Assembly (NCBI GenBank): GCA_024305405.1
Contig: JAKNDB010000088.1
Span: 2,498,001 to 2,562,000 of the forward strand
DNA: 64,000 nt
From: Dirofilaria immitis
Lineage: Eukaryota; Nematoda; Chromadorea; Rhabditida; Onchocercidae
Direction of reading: 5' to 3'
The notes under the pieces are model-generated. The model had not been told where the DNA came from, did not search any database, and worked only from the letters and a program-made list of their open reading frames with translations. The translations under genes were made by a program, and so were the position numbers. This document shows positions 1 through 12,807 of this stretch, piece after piece (the stretch's first letter is position 1; each line of letters starts with the position of its first letter).

Positions 1-616
1 GCGGAAAACACTGAATGGAAAAAGGATTTTCAATTTTTATTATCGGGATATAATTGCTCGTAGATGAATTGATTAACAAAAATATTCGAAAGATTGAAAA
101 TAAATATATATTTAATTTCAAATATAATTGACTTAAGTTTATATGTTTAATTTTAAAGAGATATTCCTCTTTCAATTTTACTAAATCTAGACTTAAGATG
201 TCTATTCTATGCAAAAAATTTTTAGGCAGATTTTTTTTTATAATTCACAAATTTATTCATTTAAATATTAGTAGCTATGGAATAGAAAAAGATAGAAGAA
301 AGAAAAAATAAAATACTCAATTTAATTACTTCAATTTAATCAATCAATTCAAATAAATTTAATTGATCAATTAAATTTTTATCATTGCTTCTCTTGATAG
401 ATCACATTATTTTTAATCCCTTTTTAATTTTCATTTTTATTTTTATGAATTACAAGTCATTTTTATACTTCTTTTTTTTTTATTTTGAATTATTGTGATA
501 CAATATGCAATGAAAGGAGTCATTTATGTTTTTTCTTTTTCCAATATCATATCATATGTACACAATCACTTTTCGTTTTTTCAATTTCATAATATCAGAT
601 TGTTTATTATTAATAC
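1..616. other. AT-rich non-coding stretch, probably intron or 3' side of the minus-strand exon at 617-787
   Basis: No convincing exon is visible on either strand. The stretch is A/T homopolymer-rich. Because the minus-strand exon at 617-787 ends in a donor-like GTATTA, this interval is most simply the following intron of that gene, with later exons outside the window. Confidence 0.5.
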
Positions 617-787
617 CTGTTTTGATTTTTGATTTATATATTGTATGAAGACACCACGTGTTTTACTTCCGCCTAATCGAAAAGCTAACGCACCGCTAAT
701 AGATTTATCTGGTTCAAGACATATTTCGTGTTCCAATTTGCGATCGTATTCATCGAATTGATCAGTGAATAAATTTGTAGCATTCAT
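617..787 (-). CDS. Probable first coding exon of an unrecognised gene
   Basis: I do not recognise the protein. On the minus strand an ATG at 787 opens 57 codons (171 bases, phase 0) ending in ...QKSKQ immediately before a donor-like GTATTAATA. Codon content is unlike the surrounding sequence: it is well mixed, with Asp, Glu, Cys, Arg and Gly codons (LGGSKTRGVF), whereas flanks are A/T homopolymers. The first 20 residues are hydrophilic, with no signal peptide or membrane segment. The start is the first ATG after an A-rich leader; a possible splice acceptor (attattag) lies about 30 bases upstream of it. A second in-frame exon was not found at lower coordinates, so the gene is partial. It could also be a surviving exon of a pseudogene. 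Confidence 0.45.
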
Positions 788-2742
788 TTGTTTTTTTTTT
801 TTATTTCAAATATCGAGCTAATAATTTATTACACAGATGCTGAAAATCATTTTTAGATATATTACTGATTTACATTAATTAATTTGATGAAACAAACTGA
901 TTTGATAAAACAAAATTAACTTGATAAAACAAATCACCAATATTTAATAAATAATCTGCTAACACACTTATGTACAAATTTTTCATAGAAAAATTTATTT
1001 TTATTTAAAACGCTATGCATATGTAAAAATTCATTTTGTTATCATTATCAGTACGGTAAGCAAAATTATAAATTATCAGAAGATTTCTTCTATTATTATT
1101 ATTGCAAAACAATTTCATCGAAACATTTCAAATTTTTTCATTTAATACGTCATTTTATATATGTAAAATTCATTTTTCTTATCATTTATCAAAAACATTT
1201 TTTCATCTATATATATATATATAAAATTAAAAATCTTTTTTAAGTAGGAATTTTAAAATTATTTTTTCATGCAACAAAAGAGCATAATTATCTAATATAA
1301 AACTTAAAATTATTTATTTTGATAAACATTTATATATAGACATATACATATATTAATCTAATTAAGCATATTATAATGAATTAAAAACAACCGAAGTTTC
1401 TTCCAACTAGAATCTCTCATTTTTTCTTTTTAATAAAGGTACAAATTAAAAGATATGATTAAGTGATATTATGAGTGCTTATGAAATAGATTGATATTAT
1501 TATAAAGCATTACGAAATAGGCAGGAAATAAAGTGGTGAATTTTGCTCCTAATTGTATGAGCCAAAGAAATAACAAAAAAAATAGCCTTAGCTTTTGGCG
1601 AATTACATAAAATACTCATGGGAATGAACGATCTGTAGCCAAAAGGAAAAGAAAATGAAAGCAAATATAAGATACAAATTATCCTATACTAAATTCAATT
1701 TATAATTTTACTATTATCCTATATAATAAATTAATTAGAAATATAATATATATTTACTGAAATAAACAATTAATTAGTAAAATAGCATTCACTCAAAAAA
1801 TTAAAACAAAGTCTTTTAATTATAATAATTAAAATATTTACTTTTTTATATTAAAAATTTTTTCAAATTTAAAACGAAAGAAGAAGAATTGCGGATCAAA
1901 AAAAAGAACTACGATAGCAAAATATGATAACAAAATAATCAATAATATAACTATCAATGATAATGTTAGCGATTAATTCATAACAATAAATTAATCAATT
2001 TCTTATTAAAGATTAGAAAAAATATTTTTCTGAATATTTCAGGTATGATTTATTTATCATTTCTCGTTTTTAAAGATTAAATGAATTTAATCGACTGAAA
2101 TGAAATATGATAACAAATAATCAATCAATCTTATCGAGAAGGAAAATTGGATTACATCTGGAAGGCTAACTAATGGATTTTATTTACGAAGTCTAAATGT
2201 TTTTTTTTTGTAAAATTGAATATCAATTTTTTTGAAACAAAAAAATTTCTTTCTCAAAATCAACATAAATAGTTGAAATTAAAATCAATTGAATTATATT
2301 AATTCTAACATTAAACTATTCAAATTAATTAGGTATTTTGATAAAATGCTTACAATTTTTGTGGATTATTCGATTAATATAAAATTTATTTTGCGTAAAA
2401 TAAATATTTAAATTTCACAAATATTATCAAAAATCTTTTTTTAGAGAATATTCCAATCTCATTACCTATGAAAGCAGAAAAGTTTGGATTGAAGAAAAAA
2501 TAGTTATTAATCTTTTATGAAATAAATTTTTTCATTTATTTAAAATATTCGTTTAAAACTTTTTTCACGAAAATTGCTAAACCAATTTTGTCAAAATAAT
2601 TTATTATAAAAAATTTAAACTTTTTTATTTTATAACAAATAGGAAAGATTTAAAAAAATTTTTTTCCAAAAATAAAATATTCCGATTACTAAAGTAGCAA
2701 ATGAATGAAATATAAGTTATCACAAGCAACAATTATTCAACC

Positions 2743-2850
2743 ATTTTTGAATTGTATTTAATTCGACTATTTTGAATTAGACTTAATTTTGAATTCGATT
2801 TAATTTGATAATTTTGAATTAGACTTAATTTTGAATTAGATTTAATTTGA
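2743..2850. repeat. Short imperfect tandem repeat built on TTTTGAATTAGACTTAA
   Basis: A phrase of the type attttgaattagacttaat, followed by a variant with cgattt, recurs about every 50 bases, each half itself made of two similar 25-base pieces. It looks like a small AT-rich minisatellite with substitutions between units. Confidence 0.6.
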
Positions 2851-3847
2851 CCAACCAATTTATTCAATATTTTTGATTTCATTTATTCGATTGTTTTATG
2901 CTTTTCGATGAAAATAATAGCAAATTTTATTTTCAACTTTTTTCCATAGTAATTTACAATAAATGACTGATTGATAGAAAAAACAATCGTACAAAAATAA
3001 GTTAAAGAATCTTTATCATGGTTTTGTAGGATTCGATACATATTATTTAATATTTATTTTCTAAATAGGAAAAAATTTTTGTATGGAAAAAATTTTTGAT
3101 TAAATGAAAGATACATGATTTTAAAATAATTAAACTTAAAGATGTGACAAAATAAAGTTATAAAAGCGCTAAATTTTGTAGATTTTTTAATGAATTAATA
3201 TCGGAAAAAGATTTTAAAAAATCAAAATATCAAAATTTTTAAAAATTTTTCTACATTTTTCATCTAAAATTCAAATTATGTATTGTCATATTTTTCTTAT
3301 TATAATTTCAATCCAATTAAATTATTCGTGAGAAGTTAGTAAAAATAAGAATTGAAGAAATTGAAAATTCAAATACAAACCAAATAATAGCTCTTGAATT
3401 GAGCTTTTGAAATTTCAAATTAAAAATGCAAACTTATCAATAATATTTCATCGCAGTCAACTAAATAACAAAAATTTAAATTGCATTCTCTTCGCAGTGC
3501 TATTAATTATATTTCAAACCTTTTATTATTCTAAAATTTCTCTTCACTTTTTTGATAATAAAGATTTGAAACAAAATTGAATTGATAGAAATTTAAAAAC
3601 GAAAAGAAAAGCTTGCATTAACAAATAAAATTATTTCATTTTTCATCCTATCAAATGATAATGGTTGTTACATCGAATTCTATTTATAAAATTCAATAAA
3701 ATTCTAATTTTCAATTTTATTACTATCGTTATGGTTTATTCGTTTCAAATGCTTTTCAAGCATTTTTATAATTTTTTTGCTACCACTTAACTTTTTACAC
3801 ATATGAGAAATTCATATTGATGATATATTACTAAAATACAAATATTT

Positions 3848-4040
3848 TTGGGATGGTTGATATTAGTACTTGTTTTTAGTTTTCATGAAAAAAGAATTGT
3901 TTAATAAACAAAATATGAAATGGTTGTTTATTTTAAGCATCCGGATAAATCATTTGGAATATGCATATATTTGAAATCGTTGATATTAGTACTTTTTTTA
4001 GTTTAATAAGCAAAAATGAAACGTTTGCTTATTTTAGGCA
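3848..4040. repeat. Two diverged copies of a hairpin-bearing repeat
   Basis: Two copies start with the same phrase (ggttgatattagtactt near 3853; cgttgatattagtactt near 3978) and each ends in an inverted repeat. Copy one has AATAAACAA (3903-3911) facing TTGTTTATT (3924-3932). Copy two has AATAAGCAAA (4005-4014) facing TTTGCTTATT (4024-4033). The A-to-G change in the left arm is matched by T-to-C in the right arm, so pairing is kept. A third, weaker A/T-run inverted repeat follows at about 4078-4125. Confidence 0.6.
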
Positions 4041-6499
4041 TATTTTGTAAATCATTTCTCGATATTGTTTTACGCTTTTGTTTAAAAAAAACAATAATAT
4101 AAATTGTTTTTTTAAATAAACAAAAAGTGGTAAAAGAAATGCAATTAAAAAATTCATTTATATATTATATCACATATTTCTTGCTTTAAAATTTACCCAT
4201 TCATTCCACATTAAATTCATATATATATATTATATATATATTTTTCTGTGCTTCATTTCCTTTTATTCTTTTCCTTTTGTTTGCCCCGAGATTATAGAGA
4301 TTTTTTTTGGAAAATTTAAAAATTAAATTTATAGAATTGTTAATCAAATGAAAGCCAATATAGTGCATTTTTTGCCTTTCTTTTTTTAAATTCTAAGATT
4401 TTCTACCATTAAAAATCCCATTAAAGCTCTTTTTTTTTCTATTTCTTAGCAATTTTTTTCCCAAACTTACAAATCGATGCAAAAGCGATGTAAAATTTAC
4501 GAATGATAAATGAAAAAAAAAGAGTCACATAAAATATCGCAATTTTAAATATATGCATGAATAAAATTGAAAAATGAAGAATTAATTATAAATTCGATAA
4601 AATCATTATTGAATAATTGTTGATTAATAAATTAAATCAATAGCTGCAAGTTTTTTTAAAATGCTTATTCAAAAAAGATAAAATGTTAATTTTCAACTAT
4701 TATCCATTTTTTCTTGCTTATAATTTATCCAAATAAGTAGCGAATATTTTTATTTTTGTTTTTCGAAATAAAATGATTTTAAAAAAAAGAGAATTGAAAT
4801 ATATTAATTATTTTTGAAAATTAAATCAATAATTGCATTAAAAGCATAAAGCATTTTCGATGAAATTATTTGCGCCTTTTCTTTTAAAGTTATATAACAT
4901 ATTTTGTTGTCAGAAAAAAGATATGTAAATAATAGAATCTTTTTCAAATTAATTTCTTTTCCATTTCATTTTAAAAATAAAAAAATAGTTAAATGATTTT
5001 GATATATCGCCAAAATATTTTAGCAAATTTGTCCCAAATAAATTCGAAAGAAGTTATTATTATTGCTATTGATATTGCTCGTTTTCAGGAATTTTCTTTT
5101 ACGAGAACAACAAATTAAAATTTGAAATAATCGATTTAAACTTTAATGGATTATTTAATTTTGTTATTTCCTAAGCAGCTGCATTCTTGCTTTTCTCACT
5201 TTTTCAATGCTAATATTCGTTTCAAATTATTCATTTTACATAAAAATAAAAAAATTTTTAGCACTTGAAAAAATCAAAATTTCATTTTATAAATGTAAAT
5301 TGAAACTTTTATTATTTTTTTTTGCAAAAGGATATTGTATGCTAAAAGAATACAGCAAAAACTATTTCAAACGAATATTTTAAAATTGATTTAGTATGGT
5401 AATTGTATAATTATTGACAGTTAGTTAGTATCATCATCATTGCTTAGTTTTAATTAAAATTAAATTATGAAATTTAGATTAAATTGAAAATAATTGAGAG
5501 GAGAATAATCTGAATAGAAATAATAACATCCTTGGTCAGTTTTAACGGAAATTAGATTTTGGGATAGTTAAAAGAAAGGCATTACTAAAAATACGAAAAA
5601 ATTAATCATCGAGATTTTTTTAGTTGTAAGAAGATTTTCTACACAATTTAGAATAGTAAATAATTTAAAATATCTAAAAAAGAAATTCATGAAAGTTTTT
5701 AAAATTGTAAAATTTAAATAACAAATTAGATAATTTTTGTTATATTACTTTTAAATATAATATTTTTATTTTAAAATAACAATAATAAAAATAACACTAT
5801 TATTAATAATGACAATAATAGTTCGGCAAATTCGAATAAATGCTCAAATAAGTTATTTAGATCTCATCAAGACTTTTCTTTTTAATATATTGTTTATTTT
5901 TGTTGACTATTAAAAAACTGTTTAAAAAATTTGAAAAATTAAAAAATAAATTTCAAAACACCAAGATGTAAACAAGAAATATTTGATATTTCAAACTTCA
6001 ATAGTTTTTTCCAAAAATGATAACTTGATGGTGTAGAACTGTGGGAAAAAGTGGCAAAAAAGATTAAAAATATTTAATACGCATCAGAAATTTAAATTGC
6101 AATTAATTATTAAAGCAATAATAATTTATAATTGTTCATTTTAGCGAAAGATAAAATAGATTGCGAGCATAGCATTGATTATAAAAAAAAAAAGTCAACA
6201 AAGATTATTCAGACATATATGATAGTAAAGTCTTATTTAATTAGCAATAATTAATTTATCAGAATGAAGTCATGATAAATAAGCCTGAATGATTTGCATT
6301 TATGCTGAGATATAGGTTTAATCGTAAATAGTAAATAAATTCAGACTTTTTACGAACTGCTTTTTAGGCTCAGATACATTATTTTTTTGTTATGCAAAAT
6401 TGTTTATAAATATGAGAGAATATTCTTTCTTTTTTTTTAAAAATAAATAATAAAATTTTTTTACTATCTGTTTCATCTCAATTTATTGCCAGAAAGCGA

Positions 6500-8876
6500 T
6501 TAAAAGATTATTTTTTTAAAGAAAAAGCTGTGGACTTCAAAAATGTGAACGAATTCAAACGATATGTACTTATAGCGGAAATTCCCAACGAATATAACCA
6601 TTAAGATAGGATATATCCTGAGAGATTTCATAAATAAGCCAAGAAAATAATGTCAGTTATCTGAATTAGCAAAAGCTAAGATAAGACTTGGAAACTTCAA
6701 TATGTTAAGAAAATATTGCCAAAAAGAAATTGATGGAATAAACGGACACTGATATATTACCAATATATCCGATACTTAGTCATATTAATATTGTGAAATA
6801 GGAATGGCACATTAATAAAATCTTATTTTTAGTTATTGTATTCAAAAATAATAATTAATTTACGTTATTTCAATGGAAACGAAGCAATTAGATTCTAATT
6901 GAAGTACTAGCCAACAATAATTTGTAATTATTATTGCAAAGTTTTCGAAAATAAAATATGTTCACAAACAACACCTAATACTATTTGCAAGTCATACATG
7001 ATCCAAGCACTAACCAGATTTAACGCCGTTTAACCAAACAGATTAGATGAGATATCGTGTTTTCAGCATGATATGCCGCAAACATTAACCGAACATGGAA
7101 GCATTTTTCCACCGCCACATTCCTTCAATGCTTATAATTCCTTACCCATCATCTCATGTTTATGTCATATCATTTACTGTTGTCTCGCTGATGCAGGCAA
7201 ATAGCGTCCTAAAATTTTGCTGCGAACTATAATAGCCAAAACTTAGGGCCGAAACATTAAATTAGCTCAAGCTTATGTAATTAAGCTGATGAATCTAATG
7301 AGTTTTACTTAAGGGACTTTGGTACTTTTTCTCAATGAAAAAATTTCATTCCGGTCTTCTTTTTTCGTTTTCCTTTCATATTTGCTCATTGTTGTTATTA
7401 AAGATTTTGATGAGAAATTATTGAAAAATTGTTAAAGATAGTTTAATCTTTTTTATTTTTTCATTCTTATCCGTTTATCTTTTCAACCATATTTTTGACC
7501 TTTTTTTTTGTATAAATTTATTGTCCCTTAGATAATAAATATGCTCTTCTTTATGCGAATTGTTAATTTTTCCATGTAAGCATAAATATATCGTTGTTCA
7601 GGTAAATATGCTATCTTTCACATTGATACAGTATGAAAGTTTCAATAAATATGTTATTTCCAGGTAAACATGCCATTTTTTGCATACAATGGCAAATGAC
7701 TCTGTCATTTTGTCATTCAATAAAACTGATAAATGATATTATCGTTATTACTGAAAATTTTAAATTAAATTATAAAACGATGATGGAATTGAGTTATTTT
7801 TCATCTCGTTCTTTCGTCATCTATTCGTAACAAGTTTGATGGGAGAAAGATTTCAGTTAATAAAACAATCAATGAAATACGATGAAACTTCGAGTTTTTA
7901 AGCTATTTAATAATAATAAAAATATCGATTGATCAACAAGTAATGGAATAAAAGAAAATAATTTCATCGCTTTCTATAATAATTAATGAAAAAATGCAAA
8001 TTTTGTTTGATATTTTTATAAAATTTTACATAAAATCTGCATTTTTCAAGCTTTTTGAATTAAAATTTGGCAAAAATTGGAAAAAAAAGTAGTAAAGAAC
8101 AAAAACAAGACTATCCATACATATGGCTCGCTTTCTATGAATGTTATGAGCATAAAATATTGAACGAAAATGTTCGTTTTCATCAATTTTGCTAAAAGCG
8201 CACATTTAGTCTGATAGCTGTTTGAACAATCCATACATATCCGAGCATATATGGCCTAGAATATGCAGATGCAATGTAGATTTATAATTTTGTTTTTAAT
8301 TTATTCACTTATACAACTGGGGTAAAATTAATATTTGGGCATATAATTTTGGTTAAGAGAACAGAAAGTGAATTATAATTTGCTTTCCTTCGTTTTTCAT
8401 TTACACAATTAACTGAGACTAATATTTGCTATCCAACTTTGATTAAATGAATTTACTCTTTTAAAATTAACTTAGAATAAGGAAGATAATTCTGCCTTCT
8501 TTAATTTATTTATATTATTAGCTTGAGACTAATTCATATGTGGCACTAAAGTTGCCTAATTACTTCAGTTAAAGATTCTAATTTCTCAGAATGCAATAAA
8601 CTTCAACCGAATCAAATATAAAATCGTTAGCGGGGATAAGTATTTTAATCATAATTGCTAGGATTAATTTAAGATAATAATATTTCATGCTTTTTTAGTA
8701 TAAACTTAATCGAGATAGGATTAACAAAGAAGCGGATAAACTTATTACCTGCTTCATTAAACGGGCGGAGCACTTAGGTATAGCAAATGACTTATCTGCA
8801 GAAAATTTTCTCATTTATACTCAGAAGATTTGTAGCACGGCACGGTTATCTTAAATACTTCAGAAATTCTTGACAT
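6500..8876. other. Higher-complexity stretch upstream of the BEL/Pao integrase remnant, possibly decayed element
   Basis: From about 6.5 kb the base composition becomes less homopolymeric and less AT-biased than the flanks. No frame stays open and I could not recognise protease, reverse transcriptase or RNase H motifs. Because an integrase C-terminal relic follows directly on the plus strand, this could be eroded pol sequence, but that is inference from position and composition only. Confidence 0.3.
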
Positions 8877-9135
8877 ATTTTGAGAAATATGGAAAGGCGA
8901 ATATTTGAATAGTTTAAGGGATGCACACAATTAGAACACAAATCTCGTAGAAGTGTAGAAAGACTTCCCGAAAAAGAAGTATTATTAAACTGACCAGGAA
9001 CTCCTATCTGGAAATAGTAAATATAAGGAGACTTAATATAAGTACTCATGAAATAATGAGAAGTACTCTAATAGAATTATCCCTTGGAAAACTTTTAAAA
9101 CGACCAATAAATATATGTTACATCCTTTAGAAGAA
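8877..9135 (+). mobile_element. Decayed BEL/Pao-type integrase C-terminal region
   Basis: Fragments of the BEL/Pao integrase tail can be read in changing plus-strand frames: a W..EYLNSLR-type piece at about 8882-8920, which fits the family's W...YL.SLR element, and a GKLLKRPIN-type piece at about 9086-9115 followed by a leucine/glutamate tail, which fits the RP.N.L.PLE ending of these integrases. Between and within them are several stops (for example at 8881 and after the SLRDAHN piece) and frame changes, so the element cannot make a functional protein. Upstream domains were not recognised. This is an old, truncated LTR retrotransposon copy. Confidence 0.6.
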
Positions 9136-9856
9136 AGCAAGAGAATCAATCTGAAAGTTCCATAAATGAAATTACAGAACAAAAGACATTTATTGCTCAA
9201 AGAACTAGGATCCTAAAGAGCACTTCAAACCACATAATAACAAGTTTGTTATTGGATATCCATGTTGTCAATAGGAGGATTTGCAGCAAAAAATGTAAAT
9301 GGATATCTCATATAGTGTTTAACATTCCTAAAAAATCGTATTGTGAAGAAATTAAGGCCTGAATATTACGTCAGTCAGACTTTCGGAATACAATCGAACT
9401 CATATATGGATACCGGCTTACAAACAAGAACTATAAAACCAAATATTTTATCAACAAAAAACTGAAAATCTTTGGCAAGAGATCAATCAAAAAGAACAGG
9501 AGATAGCAGAACAATTAAAAAAATAAGTTTAGTTAAACTATTCAACTAACGTAAGAATAACTCAGAGAATTTCCTATATAGTGGCAATTGATTACTATTG
9601 GAGTAAGGATATTATGGTGTCAATTGTATTGATTATCATTAATTTGAAATTCCAATTAATTAAATCTATTTTTAGTTCAAATTGTATTAGGAATTCAAAT
9701 CAAAAGCAACCATAATAAATTTATGTTATTCTCATAAATTTAATACAAACTCTCTTTACTAACAATAAAAGATTACAACTTTCTATTAATTGGGATATTT
9801 TTCTATACAAATTTAAATTTTTTCCTTCAGAAAGTCATAATTTCGTCAGTCGGGAA
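9136..9856. other. Spacer between integrase relic and LTR-like sequence
   Basis: No open frame of note. In an intact BEL/Pao element the end of pol is followed by a short untranslated stretch and the 3' LTR; this interval occupies that position. Confidence 0.4.
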
Positions 9857-10470
9857 TGTTGGGAAAAAACCGAGATTATTATTATGTTATTTATTTATTC
9901 ATTCTTTTTTTCCTTTATCTTTTCTTTTATTCATTCATTCATCCATTCATCCATTTATCTATCCATTCCTTATCAAAGTAACAAGCCACTTATATTTCGA
10001 AATCTTTTCTATTTTATAATCTATCAATTTTAATACATATGTAAGTTTCTCCAACTCAAATTCATATATTTATAAGCATCTGAAAACCTGTGTCTTCAAT
10101 ATCTGGTAAATTAATTTACATATAAATTCTTATACTTTAAAACTAAACTTACACTCAATAATTATGTACTATAAATTAGCCTTTGCTTATACATCTATTT
10201 TCCCACCAAAAGAATTGTATGATACTCTACGCTTGTAAATTTCCCTACTCATCTTTATACCTCCTATCACATCTTTGTGTTCCGTTAAATAGTATCAGGA
10301 CATCCCCGTAGTAACTAACTTATTCTTTGTCCTTGAATGACTATAAAACACCATTCCAGTGTGCTCTTCTTGGTTAGTGATAGACTAAAGGATTGCACTC
10401 TCGTTTTGCTCTGTTTTCTGTACTATTCACTAATCGAATTTTCTACATAAAGCACTGTTATTACTGTATC
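9857..10470 (+). mobile_element. LTR-like sequence beginning TGTTGGGAAAAAACCGAG
   Basis: It starts with TG, lies downstream of the integrase relic, and has a TATAAAA box at 10342-10348 about 30 bases before a CTCTTCTTGGTTAG-type stretch that could mark the transcription start. The first 20 bases match the start of the next LTR-like block at 10471 with few changes. The 3' boundary is uncertain because no CA end or target duplication could be fixed. Confidence 0.45.
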
Positions 10471-11185
10471 TGTCGGGAAAAACCGAGATAGGGATCAGGT
10501 AAAAGCAGAGCAGAAAATTCATTAGAGAAAAAGAATCACTTCCTAAATTATACGGTAATTAATATTTAGATTGTATAAAGATATATTTCTTCCATATACA
10601 GAGATCCTCACACCTGTCAGCTCTCATACATAACAATGAGGAAGGTAGAATAAGAGAGCTAACAAAAGGATGTTGTGAGTTATACATAAGTAAATAATAT
10701 ACGTTATCACAACTGTTATTTGAATGCCTTTCAGAGGAAATATCGTCAAGAATGCAAGATTCAGCTGTAGCTCAAATTAAGAGTTATATTACTACTGTTT
10801 TTAGTAGAAACAATGTAAAATTTACATCTTTCAAATCTCACACACAACAGTGAGAAAGCTTTCAATCTCATACAACTTTGAAATTGCCGTTTCCGAGAAA
10901 ATAATTCCCATATAATTCCCTCTTAAATTAAACTAATTCTGTCTCTTTCCATGTAATTTACATAATATTGTAAGCTCAATCCACATATGAGCAATATATA
11001 TATATATATATATATATATACTCTTAAGATCCGTTCAAGAAATCTCCTTTTTATCGGAATTATTCATCTTTCTTGCCGTAATCTATTTCATTTTATTCTG
11101 TATATCACACTGCCAATTTTACTGCATTGTATTACTCGATAATCCTTGTACTGAATAAATATTTTCCATTCGATTCCTCACGACA
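10471..11185 (+). mobile_element. Second LTR-like block, TGTCG...CGACA
   Basis: The block begins TGTCGGGAAAAACCGAGAT and ends CCTCACGACA, giving 5-base terminal inverted repeats TGTCG/CGACA with TG...CA ends as in LTRs. A polyadenylation signal AATAAA lies at 11154-11159 near the 3' end, and a (TA)n run sits at about 10993-11020. The 5-base flanks (GTATC and TCTAA) do not match, so there is no target duplication. It may be a solo LTR of a relative of the preceding element, inserted beside it. Confidence 0.4.
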
Positions 11186-12775
11186 TCTAACAACAAAGCG
11201 ATTTTTCCTACAGCATCCGTACTAAACCTCTTGTGGACATGTATTTAAAGAAAAGGTTAAAACTACGCTTCCTAAAACAACGAAAAAATTCCTCTCCAAA
11301 GAAAATCAACCTTTACTTCTGTATTCGACTATACCTGGATCAAAGCTTTCCTCAACTAAGTTCAAGAAATTAAATAACAAGAGGTGATGTTATAATTTTT
11401 TAAAATTCATAAAATATTTAGAAGACTATGAAAACTTTTTAAATTCAAATTTGTTGATTTTAATGTGGCGATTGAAATATTATGATGCAATCACTAGCTA
11501 ATTTGGCGACATTCTAACTTTTATTTCTATCTAAATACTTAATATTTTACTATTCCGTGTTCATATCAATTATTCTCTTTCAGTGAAACATTCCGCTAAG
11601 TGCATTTACATTTACTTGGAGTAAGCTATCAAGCCAAAAATACATTCTTCCTGTGATTCAAAAATATTCTTGTAATGAAAAGAGTATTGATTTTATTAAT
11701 TGATAATTTCATTGATATATTTCCTACTTTTGTTGTTTTTATGAAACGATAATATCTTCAGCATCTTTGTTCATATTCTAAGTTAATGCATGGCTGCAGC
11801 GATAAATATTTGTGAAATAAAGTGTTGTTGAACAAAAGAAAATGAAGAGAATGGAATAATTTTCCCGTGGATTTGCTTTAATTTCTCGTATATCAATTTA
11901 ACAACGCACATAAATTGTTATCATTATCACCAATTTAACGATGCTAAAGTCAACCGTTGTTAAGAATTTGATCTTTTGTCAAATAAATTAGAAGTATTTC
12001 CAGTCCAAATTTCGTATTAGTAATTAAATAATCTTTCATTTTAATTTCATTATCAGGTTGTTGTCATATATAATGACAATGACTTCTATGTATCAGGAAA
12101 ATTCAGAAACAATAATATCAAATATAATATAATTAAGCTGATTTTATTCTGAGAACCGCTTCAGAATTCTACTGCGCAATGGATATATTACTTATTATCA
12201 TATTTGTTTTTAATATGCGAACAAAATTTTCGATGATGATGATTTAATGGGCGTATTCTAAGAAACTGATAATCTACTATCACATTATATACAACAATTC
12301 ATGAAAAACGTTTCATTTTTTATTTGATGTTATGTATACTTAAAATTCGTTTTGTTTTTATTTAACAGTTTGGTATACGGAATCTGAAACTATTTTTTTG
12401 ATTAATATTTGTGCATATATACATTAAACTCATTTAATATATCATACGAATTAAAGGAAACCGAAAAAAACAATGAAAAACGAAAAACAACAAAATTTTT
12501 TTTATCACGAATAATTTCATTAAAGTAATTTTAGACAAAATAATTCTGTATCAATTCTTAAAGTAATTTTAGATAAGTTACATAATATCTGAGAACTAAT
12601 TTATTTGAAGAAATTTGTTAATTAAATGGGATTATCACCATTACTTGATTAATTAATAAATAATTTTATTAATTTTTGAGAAATAAGTGTAGATAACAGT
12701 ATTTTTATGTTGCAAGAAAAATTATAATTCTAAATCTTATTTAAATGCATCAAATTGTCGTTATCATTATTATTA

Positions 12776-12807
12776 TTATTCGATTAATTAATTAATTAAT
12801 CGAATAA
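12776..12807. repeat. Perfect 32-base palindrome centred on (ATTA)n
   Basis: The sequence TTATTCGATTAATTAA continues into its exact reverse complement, so the whole 32 bases are self-complementary with no loop. It contains two TCGA-type cores (ATTCGAT and ATCGAAT). Confidence 0.8.

Larger units (their letters stand above)
788..6480. other. Gene-poor AT-rich region with short imperfect repeats
   Basis: I see no supported exon on either strand. The region holds A/T runs, a short diverged tandem repeat at about 2743-2850, and paired hairpin-forming copies at about 3850-4040 described separately. The rest is featureless. Confidence 0.6.

Noticed and set aside
8046..9049. Short minus-strand frames over the retroelement region
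   Set aside because: The recognisable integrase fragments are on the plus strand; these are antisense shadows or chance frames.
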